Source of the DNA: Monoraphidium neglectum
Taxonomy: Eukaryota; Chlorophyta; Chlorophyceae; Sphaeropleales; Selenastraceae
Assembly: GCF_000611645.1 (NCBI RefSeq)
Contig: NW_014011694.1
Span: forward strand, 1 to 11,235
Direction: 5' to 3'
DNA length: 11,235 nt
The position numbers were made by a program, and so were the translations under genes. The notes below the pieces were generated by a model that saw nothing but the letters and a program-made list of their open reading frames with translations, did no database searches and was not told where the DNA came from. Below, piece after piece: positions 1-8,843 of this stretch. Position 1 is the first letter of the stretch. Every line of letters begins with the position of its first letter.

Positions 1-2501
1 GCGCCGCACCAGCGCGTCCACCTCCCACGCCGCAAACGCGCCGCGCGCCGCCGCGACGTGGCGCGGCGCGCCGCCGGGCTCGCCGCCGCCTGGACCCGCG
101 GTGGCGGCGCCGCCGCCGCCGCCTGGGAGCTCTCCCAGGCCAAACAGCACCCGCAGCTGCGCCGCAAACACCCCCGCCACGCGCTCGAGCGCCTCCGAGC
201 CCAGCAGCTGCTCCGCTGCCGCGCCATCCTCCACGCGCCCCGCGCCGCCCGCCGCCGGCCCGGGCGGCGCCGGGTTGACTATCGCCACGCCGCCCCAGGC
301 GGGTATGCAGTAGCTGTTGGTGGGGCTCGGGGCGCCGCCCGGCCCGAGCAGCAGCAGCGGCGCGCGGTGCGAGGGCGGGACGTAGACGAGGATGTGCAGC
401 ACGTGCGGCGCCAGCAGCGCCGCCGCGCCGGCGACGGCCCCCGCCGCGTCCCCGCGCGTCGCGCCAGCCGGCGGCAGGGCCTGCGGCTGCGCCTGCGATT
501 GCGGCGCGCCTGCGCGCCCGCTCTCGAGCGCCCACTCGCTGTCTACGAAAAACGGGAGCTCTTCTGCTGTTATGACCCAGGCTGAATGGGTGGGGCTCCA
601 TTTCGAGGCCGCCTTGGTGGGCGTGAAGTGGAGGACCTTTGGCGGGTGTGTGTGTGGGGAGGGAGGGGGGGTGCGCGGGGCCCGGCGGCCCGGTTTTGAC
701 CTTGGTGTTTCTGGTGGGGAGACAAGTCGGCATACAACAAAGCTGAAAGCAGAAGCATCTATGCATGACACGGATATGAGCAGCGGAGCTCAAAGGGACG
801 ACCCGTGCATGCTGCATCGGCGACATGGGCGCACAGAGCGGGTCACCGCGCCCCGCGGGCCCTCTCACCTGGCTCTCCACGCTCAGCGCGGCCAGGGGCC
901 CCAGCGTGCGCAGCACGGGCGCCACGTACCGCGCCTCGAAGGCATCAAAGTCCCAACCGACCCGCCGGCGCGTGGGGTCAGCGTTTAGCAGGCTGAAAGA
1001 CAGCACCGCTGCCCCCGCAGACGACAGCGGCAGCGTCCCGGCGCCGGCGGCGCCGGGGGCCGCGGCGCGTAGCCAAGGGGCGGCGGCGCGCGCGGCCGCG
1101 GCGCCCAGCCGCGCCGCCAGTTGCTCGGGCGCGTCCGCTGCGGCGCGCGCGTCGTACAGCGCCCAGCCGTGGCGGTACCGCCCGACCCAGGGCGCCCCGA
1201 TGAGCAGCTGCCCGCCGGCTTCTTCCCCCTGACCGCCCTCCTCCGGCGCCCCGTCCCCGCGTTCGGCCGGCAGCAGGACCACCGCGTACCACCCCGCCCG
1301 GCCCCGACGCCCCCGCGGCGCGCTGGGCGCGGCCTCCTCACCGGCGCCGCCGCCTCGCAGCGCCGCTTTTAAGCGGTAGTCAGCCTCGTCTGGGGGCAGC
1401 TGCTCGCTCAGGCCCCGCCCCCACCACCTTGTGTCGCCGCTCGCAGAGTGCAGCGCCAGGCAGGCTTGCGCGTTGAGGGCGTGTTGAGCCCCAGGCTCGC
1501 CTCCCCCCGCCGCTGAGCTGGCGCTGGCGCAGCCGCCGGGGCCGTCCACAGTGGCGACAAGCCGGGCGCCCTTGGGGGGAGGATGAGCCCGCGGGCGACA
1601 GATAAGCGTTGATTCGGGCTGATTGTCCTTGACAAGACTGTCAGCAGAAGTTCAGGAATCAAGTTGAGGCTGAGCATGTGGTGTTGGCCGCGACGCAAGC
1701 AGTGGGCGATGCGCGACGGCAGAAAGAGGGAGGCGGATACGCTGCCAGCAGCCTGTTGAAATAACCGACTTCGCACCTCTTGACCGGCGACGCCCGCGCC
1801 GAGCTGGCGGGAAACCTCCGCCTCGAGCGCCGCCAGCAGTTGCTCCGCCGTGACCGTCGCCGACGCAGGCCCTGCGCGGCGGGCGGCGGGCGGGTGCGGT
1901 GGCGGGCCGGGCCGCGTCATGGCCCGCCCGCGCGCGCCTGCTGAGGCTCTGTGTGCGAGGCGCCGTCTGCGGCCCACAAACCATGCCCTCTGCCGCAGTG
2001 GTGCGCGCCGCCCGTGCAGCATCCGCTGCGCCAGCACTGGAGGGGATTTCGAAGGCGAACAGGGCAGGGGCGGCGCTCCTCGGCTCACCCCCAGGCAGGA
2101 CGAGGTATGCCTCAACGGTGACGGGCAGCTCGGCACTGAGCGCCGCCGCCGCGCCGTGCATGGCGTCGAGGGGCAGCGGGGGTCGGTGCAGGCTGGTCAG
2201 CCGCCACCACACGGGGATGCCTGACGCCGAGGGCCACCGCGGTGAGGGTATGGAAGCGGACGGTACGGGGCGGGCAAGAGGGGTGGGCTGCGGGTCAGGC
2301 GGGCAGCTGCGGGGTGAAGAGCAAGATAGTGTGCGGGCTGTGATTTCTGCAACAAGCGTGTCATCTGTGGTAGGCGTGATCATGTCAGTTGGAGCTGCCC
2401 TCACCGGCCAGTACATACGCCACTGTCGCCAGCGCGACGCCAAGGCGCTTGCCGCCAGGCGGCCGTGCTGGCGCTGGATAGGCCGCGGCCGCTGTCGGCA
2501 T
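1..2501 (-). CDS. PIGS: GPI transamidase subunit PIG-S / Gpi17 homologue (5' part, C-terminus outside window)
   Basis: PIG-S is a membrane subunit of the ER GPI transamidase, which cleaves the C-terminal signal of precursor proteins and attaches a GPI anchor. Exons read on the minus strand: 2501-2405, 2220-2089, 1871-1777, 1570-869 and 636-1; all four introns are GT-AG and the sum is 554 codons in frame. The start at 2501 is preceded by CAAAA and leads into residues 1-32, basic and then hydrophobic (KRLGVALATVAYVLAG), the N-terminal membrane helix. GIPVWWRLTSLHRPPLP (33-49) matches the family's luminal start (human LPLWWKTTETYRASLP). Then come VGRYRHGW, SFSLLNADP, SVESQ (338-342), VLHFTP, LPFFVDSEW (plant-like), HVLHILVYVPPSHRAPLLLL, AWGGVAIVNP (455-464) and AAWEVDALV (544-552), all in family order. 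The C-terminal helix should lie beyond base 1. A Gly/Ala-rich insert sits near residues 510-540. The family match is from remembered sequence patterns; the first two exon joins rest on phase and homology. Confidence 0.9.
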
Positions 2502-2577
2502 TTTTGGACGCCCTGTGTAACAATCACTTTTCCAGGGAAAGCCACAAAACGAACGATGAGTACGGTCTTGGTGATCC

Positions 2578-2592
2578 AGATCAGTCTGATCT
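2578..2592. promoter_or_regulatory. Perfect 15-bp palindrome AGATCAG-T-CTGATCT in the divergent promoter
   Basis: Two 7-base arms are exact reverse complements around a single T. It lies 77 bp from the PIG-S start codon and 167 bp from the NCS1 start codon. The symmetry suggests a dimeric transcription-factor site; no specific factor is recognised. Confidence 0.45.
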
Positions 2593-2614
2593 ATTCTTTG
2601 ATCATTGACTTCTG

Positions 2615-2624
2615 TTATATATTA
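2615..2624. promoter_or_regulatory. TATA-like element TTATATATTA
   Basis: A ten-base A/T run in an otherwise GC-rich region, near-symmetric and so readable in either direction. It lies 135 bp upstream of the NCS1 ATG and 113 bp upstream of the PIG-S ATG. A core-promoter role is plausible but unproven. Confidence 0.3.
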
Positions 2625-2759
2625 TTCCATGTCCTGAGATCGAATTAGTGGTTGACTTCACTTCACTTTTACTACCCCCGCTCCCCATTTCCTTCCCGCA
2701 CGGTTGCTTGGTTGCCGGCCCCGAGAAGAAGGACTCACGAGTAGAAGGACGAATTTGAT

Positions 2760-5700
2760 ATGAAAAGCGCATCAGGGACGCGGCACGCTCGAGATTCCCA
2801 GCATAGGGCTGCTGTTCGCCGCCCGCCCCTGCCAGGACCCATGTGCTTGGCCCCGGCGACACGTCGTGCGCACTTGCCACCACATGGCACATCGGCGCGC
2901 CCGCAGCGGACCGCAGTTGCTGCAGCAAGCGTGTTTGATGAGCCCCTGGAGGCGCGCATGCCAGCTGCTCCTGCCAGTGATCTCATCAACGATGGTGAGG
3001 AGGCACGAATGCGTGCGGGTCGAGCTAGGTATACCCATGAGGAGCCGGCGTACGTGCGCCGGCCGTATGCCGCCGGGCGCACGGCCACCTGCAAGGTCCT
3101 GCTGCGGTCTGCACAGGGCGGCTAAACGCTGCCTGCCGGCTGCTTTGCAACGCTGGCATGCCGCTGCATTGACCAACACAATTTGCTTGCCACTCTCCTA
3201 TGCGCCCCGCAGCCTGGCCGTTTCTACACTCGAGCACCCCGCCTTGCGTCTTGCCACATTCACCCAACTCTCATCCACCTCCTCGACCTCACCTCATCCA
3301 CCAGTGCTCGTACCCCCCCCCCCTCCCGACACACACATACTCACTAGACCTCGCCCCGACGCTGGCGGGCAGGCGCACCCTTGGCGCCGGGGACATGGCG
3401 GCGCTGTGGGTGTCCCTGGTGGTGTCCACCACCACCCTCATGCTGGCAGGCAGCCTGGTAGACCTGGGCATGTCCTGGAGCCAGGTGGGGGGCTGCTCCC
3501 TGGGGTGTGCCGCTGGCAGGGAAACCGCCTCAGGGGGGAGCCGGGGCCGAGGAGGAGACAGGCGTGTGGATGGGGGATGGGAGGCATGTGCATGCGTGTA
3601 CACGCGTGTGCAGGTCAGGGGGACGCCTGTGCATTCTTTGAGCGTATCAGCGGGGCAATCGCGTTGGGGGTTTGGCGGCCTGTGGATGCTGATGAGCCAG
3701 GTATGTGAGAGCAACGTCGAAGCCGCATCCAGAGGGTGACGAGGCAGCGGTGCGAAACGCTGGGGTGCCTGCTGTCAGGGGCGCCCTCACAACCACCACC
3801 AAGGGAGCGCCCGCGGCCACTGGGAGCTCGCGTCGCGGCTCGCCACGCCGCAGGCGGGAGCAGCCGCGGCGCGCGCTCAGCTGCTCCATACGCGCGCTGG
3901 CAGCAAGGCGCGGCGGGGCGTCGCAGTTAGAAATCCCTCCCCCCCCTGCGACAGCCCCCACATCTGCCCCGGCATAATCCGCAGGGCGTGTTCACCGTGT
4001 TTGTGGGTAACCTGGTGACACTGGTGCCCCTGGTGCTGAATGCCTATCCTGGGACCAAGTATGGTGGGTGCTCCTTTTGGGTGGGTCGCTGTCTCAGGGT
4101 TGGTTTCTCCAGTTTGGCTTCCTGCTTCAAAGCTCACTTGCACACTGTGTGCGCACAGCCCTCGCCCGGCCATTGACGCCCCCATCCTTTCTGTTGCGAC
4201 AGGCATCCCGTTCCCCGTGCTGGCGCGCGCCAGCTTTGGGATCAAGGTGCGCCGCCTGCGGCCGGAGCGTGATCGCGAGTAGCGGCTGCCTATGACAGCG
4301 GTGCCTGATCAACGTCTGCCGTGTCTGGCAATATGTGATCACACGTGTCCGGCAGCCGGAAGCAAGAGTGTATTGCCTTGCCGGACGCTACATGCCCTCC
4401 TTTTGGCCCCCACGCCTCCCCTCATCTTGCGCTTGCAGGGCGCCAACTTGCCGGCCCTGTCTCGCGGCTTGGTGGCGTGCGGCTGGTGCGTCGGCCGGTT
4501 ACCAAGCCCCCCCTTTGAGTATCCGACCCTGCCAATGACGCAATTCGTCAACGCCAGTGCTTGGCGCCCTGGTGCGCGCAGCGGCCCCTTGTCACTGCCG
4601 GCGCACCGAGGGAGGCAAACCTCCTCGCGGCGCACCCGTCCGGGCTTCCTGAGTGCCCCCACTTCACCACCGCGCATCACATATGATGGGCGGCTCCTCC
4701 TTTCCTGCTGCCTCGGGGGGCAACAACAGGTTTGGGATCAACACGACCATTGGGGGCAGCTCAATATTTCAGATGCTGCAGGCCGCCACAGGCGGCGCCA
4801 TCTCAGCCACTGTGATCCCGTGGTTGGGCATCTCCCCGCCGGAGCTCGCCTGCTTCGGCCTCTTCTGGGCAATACAGGTGGGTTCAGAGTTTCCACTTGA
4901 TAATTTGGATGTGAGGTGGGGTTGAAGCACACTATGCTGCCACATTAAAGGGAGGCGTTGCTGCGCCTCCCATCGCTCCCTGCAGTGTCTGTGCAAGTGT
5001 TGGCATGCTGTGCCGGCATCACCAATGCTGTTATTGTGTCTGCCACCCTTTGTTGACCCACAATCACCGCCAAGCCCACTCACGACCGGCCGTTGCCAAC
5101 CTGATTCCCTTGAGTGGCCCCTTCCTGGGTGACCTGGGCCAATCCTCTTCGTTCCCCTCGGACAGACTTGTGCTGCAACGCTCCCCCTCTTTGTAGCACA
5201 CGCACACACACGCGCACACACGCGCACACACACACACACAAACACACACACATACACACACACACCTACCCGCCTAATCGCCACCCCCAGGTGGCGATCA
5301 TCGTCCAGGGCATCAACTCCATCAAGGCCATTGAGAAGTACTCAGCCCCTGTCCTCGTCGCCCTGGCCCTCGCCCTGCTCGCCTGGGCGGTCGCCTCCGC
5401 CGGCGGCTTTGGCCCCATGCTGTCCGCCCCGAGCCGCCTGGCCACGGCCGGCGAGTTTACGCGCGTGTTTGTGCCGGCGGTGACGGCGCAGGTGGGGTAC
5501 TGGGCGACGCTGGCGCTCAACATACCAGACTTTGCGAGGTGAGCGGTTGCTGCCCCACTACCACTGAATGAGTGTCGGTCAATACGGCTTGGTTTTTCCA
5601 CTCTGCATGGTTATTGGTTGACATGGCTTGGTTGTTTGGGTCCAAAGGAGAGGCATGACGGGCATTTTGGTTGTGACAGCCTATGAAGAGTCCGGGGCAA

Positions 5701-8105
5701 GGAAGAGCTTAGGGAGAGACAGCGACCGGATGGGCAGGGAGGGTAGGGTGTCGCGTGACGCCGTGCCAATCCGCCAAGCATGCTGGCCATGGCGGGCATG
5801 GCGAGCCTTGCTGAGTGGTGAATGTTTGGATAGGAAGGGCGTGTCAGCTAGGGGAGGGGGGCTTAGCAGGGGCATGCATGTGACTGCCGCAACAGGCGGG
5901 CGGAACGGCGGCCAGAGCAGGCAGGTGGCAATGAGTCATTGGCCTGCATGGCACTGTTGACACATGAACACTTATCCCGCCCAAAAACCCACCCCCCATT
6001 CCCCTCACAGCTCACCAGTTCGCACCCCACCTGCACCTCAACTCCCACACCAATCCCACCTGCCAGGTATGCCACTTCGCAGCGCGCGCAGCTGCTGGGC
6101 CAGGCGTGGGGCCTGCCCGTCACCATGGTGGGGGGGTGGGGGGGGCGCCTCCAGTGGCTGGCCAGAGCTAGCCTCCGGGTTCAAAAAGCCCGGTCGCGGA
6201 GTCTGGCTGCCGCTCGCTGGCCTTCACCACCCCTGATGCACACAGGTTGCCGGCATCGTTTGATGTACCGTACCGGGGGGGGGAGCGACAGCCAGTGCAG
6301 GCCAACACGCCGGCGCCCTGTGCTTGGACGCATGCACCAAAGCCCTGCATTCCTGACAAGATTGCTGATCTGCCGGCCAATCTGCCCACCGAGCTGCCCG
6401 TTGATCTGGCCGCCAATCTACCAGTGCGCTCTATCCCTGCTCCATGCGCCACCAGGCCCTCTTCTCGTTCGTGGGGCTGGCGGTGACGTCAGCGAGCGCC
6501 GTGATCTACGGCGCACCCATCATCGACCCGGTGCAGCTGCTCAGCCGCACCCGGCAGCCGGCGGCGATCCTCGTGTCCCTCCTCGGCCTCATCCTCGCGA
6601 CACTCACCACCAACATCGCCGCCAATGTGGTGCGCGTGCCCCCGCAGTCAGCGCCGATGCAGCGGCTGACAAGTTATCAGGGCAGTGACGACAAGGGACT
6701 GTCAGAGTGTGTATTTCTCTCTTCCTGTCAACATCTTGCAATCGGTTTAGGTCGTCGCAGGCCGGCCAGCTGCTGCGTAGTGCCCCTTGCCCTCTGCCCA
6801 CCGCCCACGATTCACCACCCTCCTCGTCGCCGAAACACCTCAACAGGTCGGGCCCGCGAACGCCTGCGTCAATCTGGCGCCCCGCGCCATCTCCTTCGCC
6901 ACCGGAGGTGGGGGCGCACGGGGCGCGGCATGCTGCTGCGGCAGCACCTGATGGCGCGTGCTGTGGCTCGCCGGTGAAGACCGCATTTGGCGATGTCGCC
7001 ACGCCTCAAGCTCGTAGCGGCCGGCCATCCGCACCTCCACACCCGTGTGTTTCCCCCAGGCGTCATCACCGCTGTCCTGGGAGCGGTGATTATGCCCTGG
7101 CGCCTACTCAGCAGCAGCAGCGCATTCGTTGGCTGGCTGGTCGCCTACTCATCACTTCTGGGTAGGCGGGTGTAGCAGGGGGTGCATGCATATGTGCGTG
7201 AGGCGAAGTGTGCAGTACGCCCAGTGGCCGATGCGTGGGCTTGCAAGAAAGGTGGGCGCAACAAGCCCCCCCCCCCAGCAGATGTTTAGCACATTGAATC
7301 TCCTGGCCACACAACCACAACTGTGAAGCGGCGCACACATGTGCATGCACCCAATGCGTGCCAAGCCCGGCTGGCTTTCAGCCTTTCACGGCTGATCCAC
7401 CTGTGGCTTCGCCACACAAACCCCAATTAACCCAGATGCTTTACAGCATCACCCCACTCCACTTCAACCCACCCCTTGCTCCCCTCAATCCGCGCCACCC
7501 CACTTCAACTCACCACACTACAACCACCTCAATCCACCTTCACCCCACCCTGCCGGGACAAGGCCCCGTAATCGGCGTGATCATCGCCGACTTTTGGATC
7601 GTCCGAGGCAGGACCTTGGACGTCGACGGACTCTACTCCACCAGCCCGCAGGGGCCCTACTTTTACAGCAGAGGCTACAACCGCGCGGCCGTGGTGGGTC
7701 CGGGGATCTGGGGTGGTATATGGGTTTCGTGAGCCCGCAGCTGCTGCGCATGCAAACCTGATGATAATCTTCGCGGAGCGTGGCTCGTTTCGCATGTCTC
7801 GCGCCGATAAGCCCTGCTCAGCTGCTCTCGTGGCCATGCGCCTATGCATGGCTGCACGCAACTGCTGACCTGTTGCCAATGGTGTCACGCAGGCTGCCGT
7901 ACTGGCAGGCGTGGCCCCCTGCCTGCCCGGCATGGCGGCGGCCCTCGGGCTGTCGTCATCACCCGCAGGGCCCTTCTTTGCGGCAGTGTACGACGCCGCC
8001 TGGTTTGTGGGCGCGGCGGTGGCGACTGGGGTGTACGTGCTTCTGATGCGGCCGGCAACATCAGGCGAAGCGGCGGGCGGCGGCGCGGCCGCCTCTCCAG
8101 CTTGA
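2760..8105 (+). CDS. NCS1-family nucleobase:cation symporter (purine/uracil/allantoin type), 13 exons, complete
   Basis: Membrane transporter of the nucleobase-cation-symporter-1 family; plant and algal members move adenine, guanine, uracil or allantoin. Exons: 2760-2994, 3348-3484, 3985-4063, 4203-4246, 4439-4485, 4730-4877, 5291-5538, 6067-6127, 6456-6629, 6847-6907, 7060-7161, 7563-7693, 7893-8105. All 12 introns are GT-AG with matching phases; 559 residues, stop TGA. The first ATG follows an in-frame stop at 2742. Residues 1-59 are rich in Arg, Ala, Pro and Ser with one acid, like a transit peptide. Family signatures: GDMAALWV (93-100), [12 protein letters not shown] (111-122), [14 protein letters not shown] (138-151), [17 protein letters not shown] (152-168), [11 protein letters not shown] (180-190), [29 protein letters not shown] (380-392), IADFWIVRG. 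Compared with bacterial Mhp1, the TM8 pattern A-x-x-T-T-x4-N (381-390) keeps the sodium- and substrate-site spacing, but the TM3 Gln is Asn185. About 12 helices fit. Plastid location (as for plant PLUTO) is inference. Confidence 0.95.
3485..3984 (+). other. NCS1 intron 2 (500 bp) with alternating purine-pyrimidine tract
   Basis: GT-AG intron between codons for Gln124 and Gly125, phase 0. Around 3584-3612 there is a run of alternating purines and pyrimidines (gcatgtgcatgcgtgtac...), a composition able to form Z-DNA. I see no gene within this intron on either strand. Confidence 0.6.
4878..5290 (+). other. NCS1 intron 6 (413 bp) with CA microsatellite near its acceptor
   Basis: GT-AG, phase 0, between Gln230 and Val231. 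It holds the CA repeat at 5197-5265, which ends 25 bases before the acceptor dinucleotide ends and so occupies the usual branch-point/pyrimidine region. Nothing else recognisable. Confidence 0.7.
5197..5265. repeat. Imperfect (CA)n microsatellite
   Basis: About 69 bases of CA dinucleotides with a few CG, AA and TA interruptions. Antisense reading frames through it give only Cys-Val repeats and are not genes. Confidence 0.95.
5539..6066 (+). other. NCS1 intron 7 (528 bp), no internal gene seen
   Basis: Phase 2 intron splitting the Arg codon in the motif IPDFARYA. The donor is AG|GTGAGC and the acceptor CTGCCAG|G. The 3' half is C/A-rich (about 5960-6066), consistent with a pyrimidine tract. 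It is the longest intron in the window. Confidence 0.75.
6128..6455 (+). other. NCS1 intron 8 (328 bp) with G-run donor
   Basis: Phase 0, between Met333 and Ala334. The donor runs straight into two G runs of 7 and 8 bases (6130-6136 and 6138-6145), able in principle to form a G-quadruplex. An imperfect direct repeat lies at 6364-6422. Confidence 0.7.
6364..6422 (+). repeat. Imperfect direct repeat in NCS1 intron 8 (about 36-bp spacing)
   Basis: Copy 1 begins at 6364 (gctgatctgccggccaatct) and copy 2 at 6400 (gttgatctggccgccaatct), differing at only a few bases. It is probably a local duplication. Confidence 0.55.
7162..7562 (+). other. NCS1 intron 11 (401 bp) with C/A-rich repeated 3' half
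   Basis: Phase 1 intron, donor G|GTAGGC, acceptor ACAAG|GC. Positions 7425-7550 are almost free of G and repeat the word ccacttcaac (about 7458 and 7500), which looks like an extended pyrimidine/CA tract. No gene seen. Confidence 0.65.
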
Positions 8106-8320
8106 GGGTTGGTAGGGCTGCTGCCTTTTCTCCGCCAGACTTTCCTGGCAACGCAGATGATTATTCTCGATTCCTTACTTTTTCAGCAATGCAGGTGATA
8201 CTTGTAGATGCACGCACTGTTATGTTCTGTGTCACTTGCTCGCATGTCTCCCTACTAGCCCCCCTTTGCATCTCTCCTGATCCCCTCCTCTCAACTGCCC
8301 CTGCTTCCCTTGTTCTTGGG

Positions 8321-8353
8321 GTTGGTCGGTTGTCTGTCAACCCTAGAACCAAC
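8321..8353. other. Nested hairpin in the convergent 3' region
   Basis: Outer arms GTTGGT (8321-8326) and ACCAAC (8348-8353), inner arms GGTTG (8328-8332) and CAACC (8338-8342) around TCTGT. It could help 3'-end formation or be chance. Confidence 0.4.
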
Positions 8354-8416
8354 ATGACAGTGTCATGGACTTGCAAGCTTATTGAACCAGACGCCAACCA
8401 AGCCCAGCAAGCCCCT

Positions 8417-8421
8417 TGTAA
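8417..8421 (+). terminator. Candidate poly(A) signal TGTAA for the NCS1 gene
   Basis: TGTAA is the common green-algal poly(A) signal. This copy lies 312 bp after the NCS1 stop, within the usual length range of algal 3' UTRs. A second copy is at 8534-8538 and a third at 8835-8839; which one is used cannot be told from sequence. Confidence 0.45.
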
Positions 8422-8466
8422 TCAAAAGAGCCAGCTGCCACGGCCGTCTGTAGCCGAGGGCGGCCA

Positions 8467-8500
8467 CGGTTGTGCGGCCGCTAAAATACGGCCACAACCG
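8467..8500. other. Strong hairpin (12 paired bases, one bulge) in the convergent 3' region
   Basis: Arm CGGTTGTG-C-GGCCG (8467-8480) pairs with CGGCCACAACCG (8489-8500), with C8475 bulged and an A/T-rich 8-base loop CTAAAATA. The hairpin lies between two UGUAA motifs of the convergent gene pair. Confidence 0.6.
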
Positions 8501-8533
8501 CAAGCCGGTGATCGAGCAGCCAAGCCCTACCCC

Positions 8534-8538
8534 TGTAA
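8534..8538 (+). terminator. Second candidate TGTAA poly(A) signal
   Basis: Lies 34 bp after the strong hairpin and 429 bp after the NCS1 stop. A transcript ending here would still stop short of the carrier coding sequence. Confidence 0.4.
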
Positions 8539-8843
8539 TTCCAAGGGGGACCCAAGTCAGTGTGCTTTGGAACCCGCGCATGAACAAGACAACAGCAAAA
8601 CAAGCCAGCACCGACCAAAAAGCAAAAAAGACAACAGCACAGAAATGGGCCGGCAGGACTGGAAGGCCCCAGCAATGGCCCTGGGGGCGCCCTGAAGCTG
8701 CACCCCCGCGCGACCCGCCCACGCGGCGCAGCACCACGCAACAAACGCACCGGCGCCCGCGCCTGCCAGCGGCAACCCCTCGTGCCCGCGGGGCCCTCGA
8801 GAGCCCGGCGGCCTGGCGCGCGAAACCCCTGCGGTGTAACCCC

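Larger units (their letters stand above)
2502..2759. promoter_or_regulatory. Compact divergent (probably bidirectional) promoter between PIG-S and NCS1 genes
   Basis: The start codons of the two divergent genes are 258 bp apart. The centre (about 2570-2670) is visibly AT-rich against the GC-rich surroundings, and holds a 15-bp palindrome (2578-2592), a TATA-like stretch (2615-2624) and several GATC words. Both 5' UTRs and core promoters must fit here unless a 5' UTR intron reaches further. Promoter function is inferred from position and composition. Confidence 0.6.
8106..8843. other. Convergent intergenic region (3' UTRs of NCS1 and carrier genes)
   Basis: 738 bp between the two stop codons. 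It is less GC-rich than its flanks and holds two hairpins (8321-8353 and 8467-8500) and UGUAA motifs at 8417, 8534 and 8835, all in plus orientation. A minus-strand reading frame at 8363-8737 is hydrophobic but not recognised. No tRNA or transposon was found. Confidence 0.6.

Noticed and set aside
58..1372. Several plus-strand frames of 60-198 residues, Arg/Ala/Pro-rich
   Set aside because: They are shadows opposite the PIG-S exons in very GC-rich DNA, with no recognisable domains.
1681..1776. Extension of PIG-S exon 3 past 1777 into hydrophobic SASLFLPS sequence
   Set aside because: The donor GAG|GTGCGA at 1776 joins in phase to the acceptor CCCCCCAAG|GGC at 1571; reading on gives no in-frame route to exon 4.
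1652..2545. 297-residue minus-strand frame starting at 2545
   Set aside because: It reads through PIG-S introns 1 and 2. Only 2220-2089 is real exon in this frame; the product becomes Arg-rich and loses homology past the GTGAGC donor at 2088.
5064..5284. Minus-strand frames rich in Cys-Val repeats
   Set aside because: They are translations of the (CA)n microsatellite in an intron of the NCS1 gene.
7833..7852. Inverted repeat GCCATGC/GCATGGC in NCS1 intron 12
   Set aside because: Seven-base arms with a six-base loop are expected by chance in a window this size and have no supporting context.
8363..8420. tRNA- or SINE-like box B (GGTTCAAT on the minus strand)
   Set aside because: No matching A box or cloverleaf could be drawn; only one partial motif.
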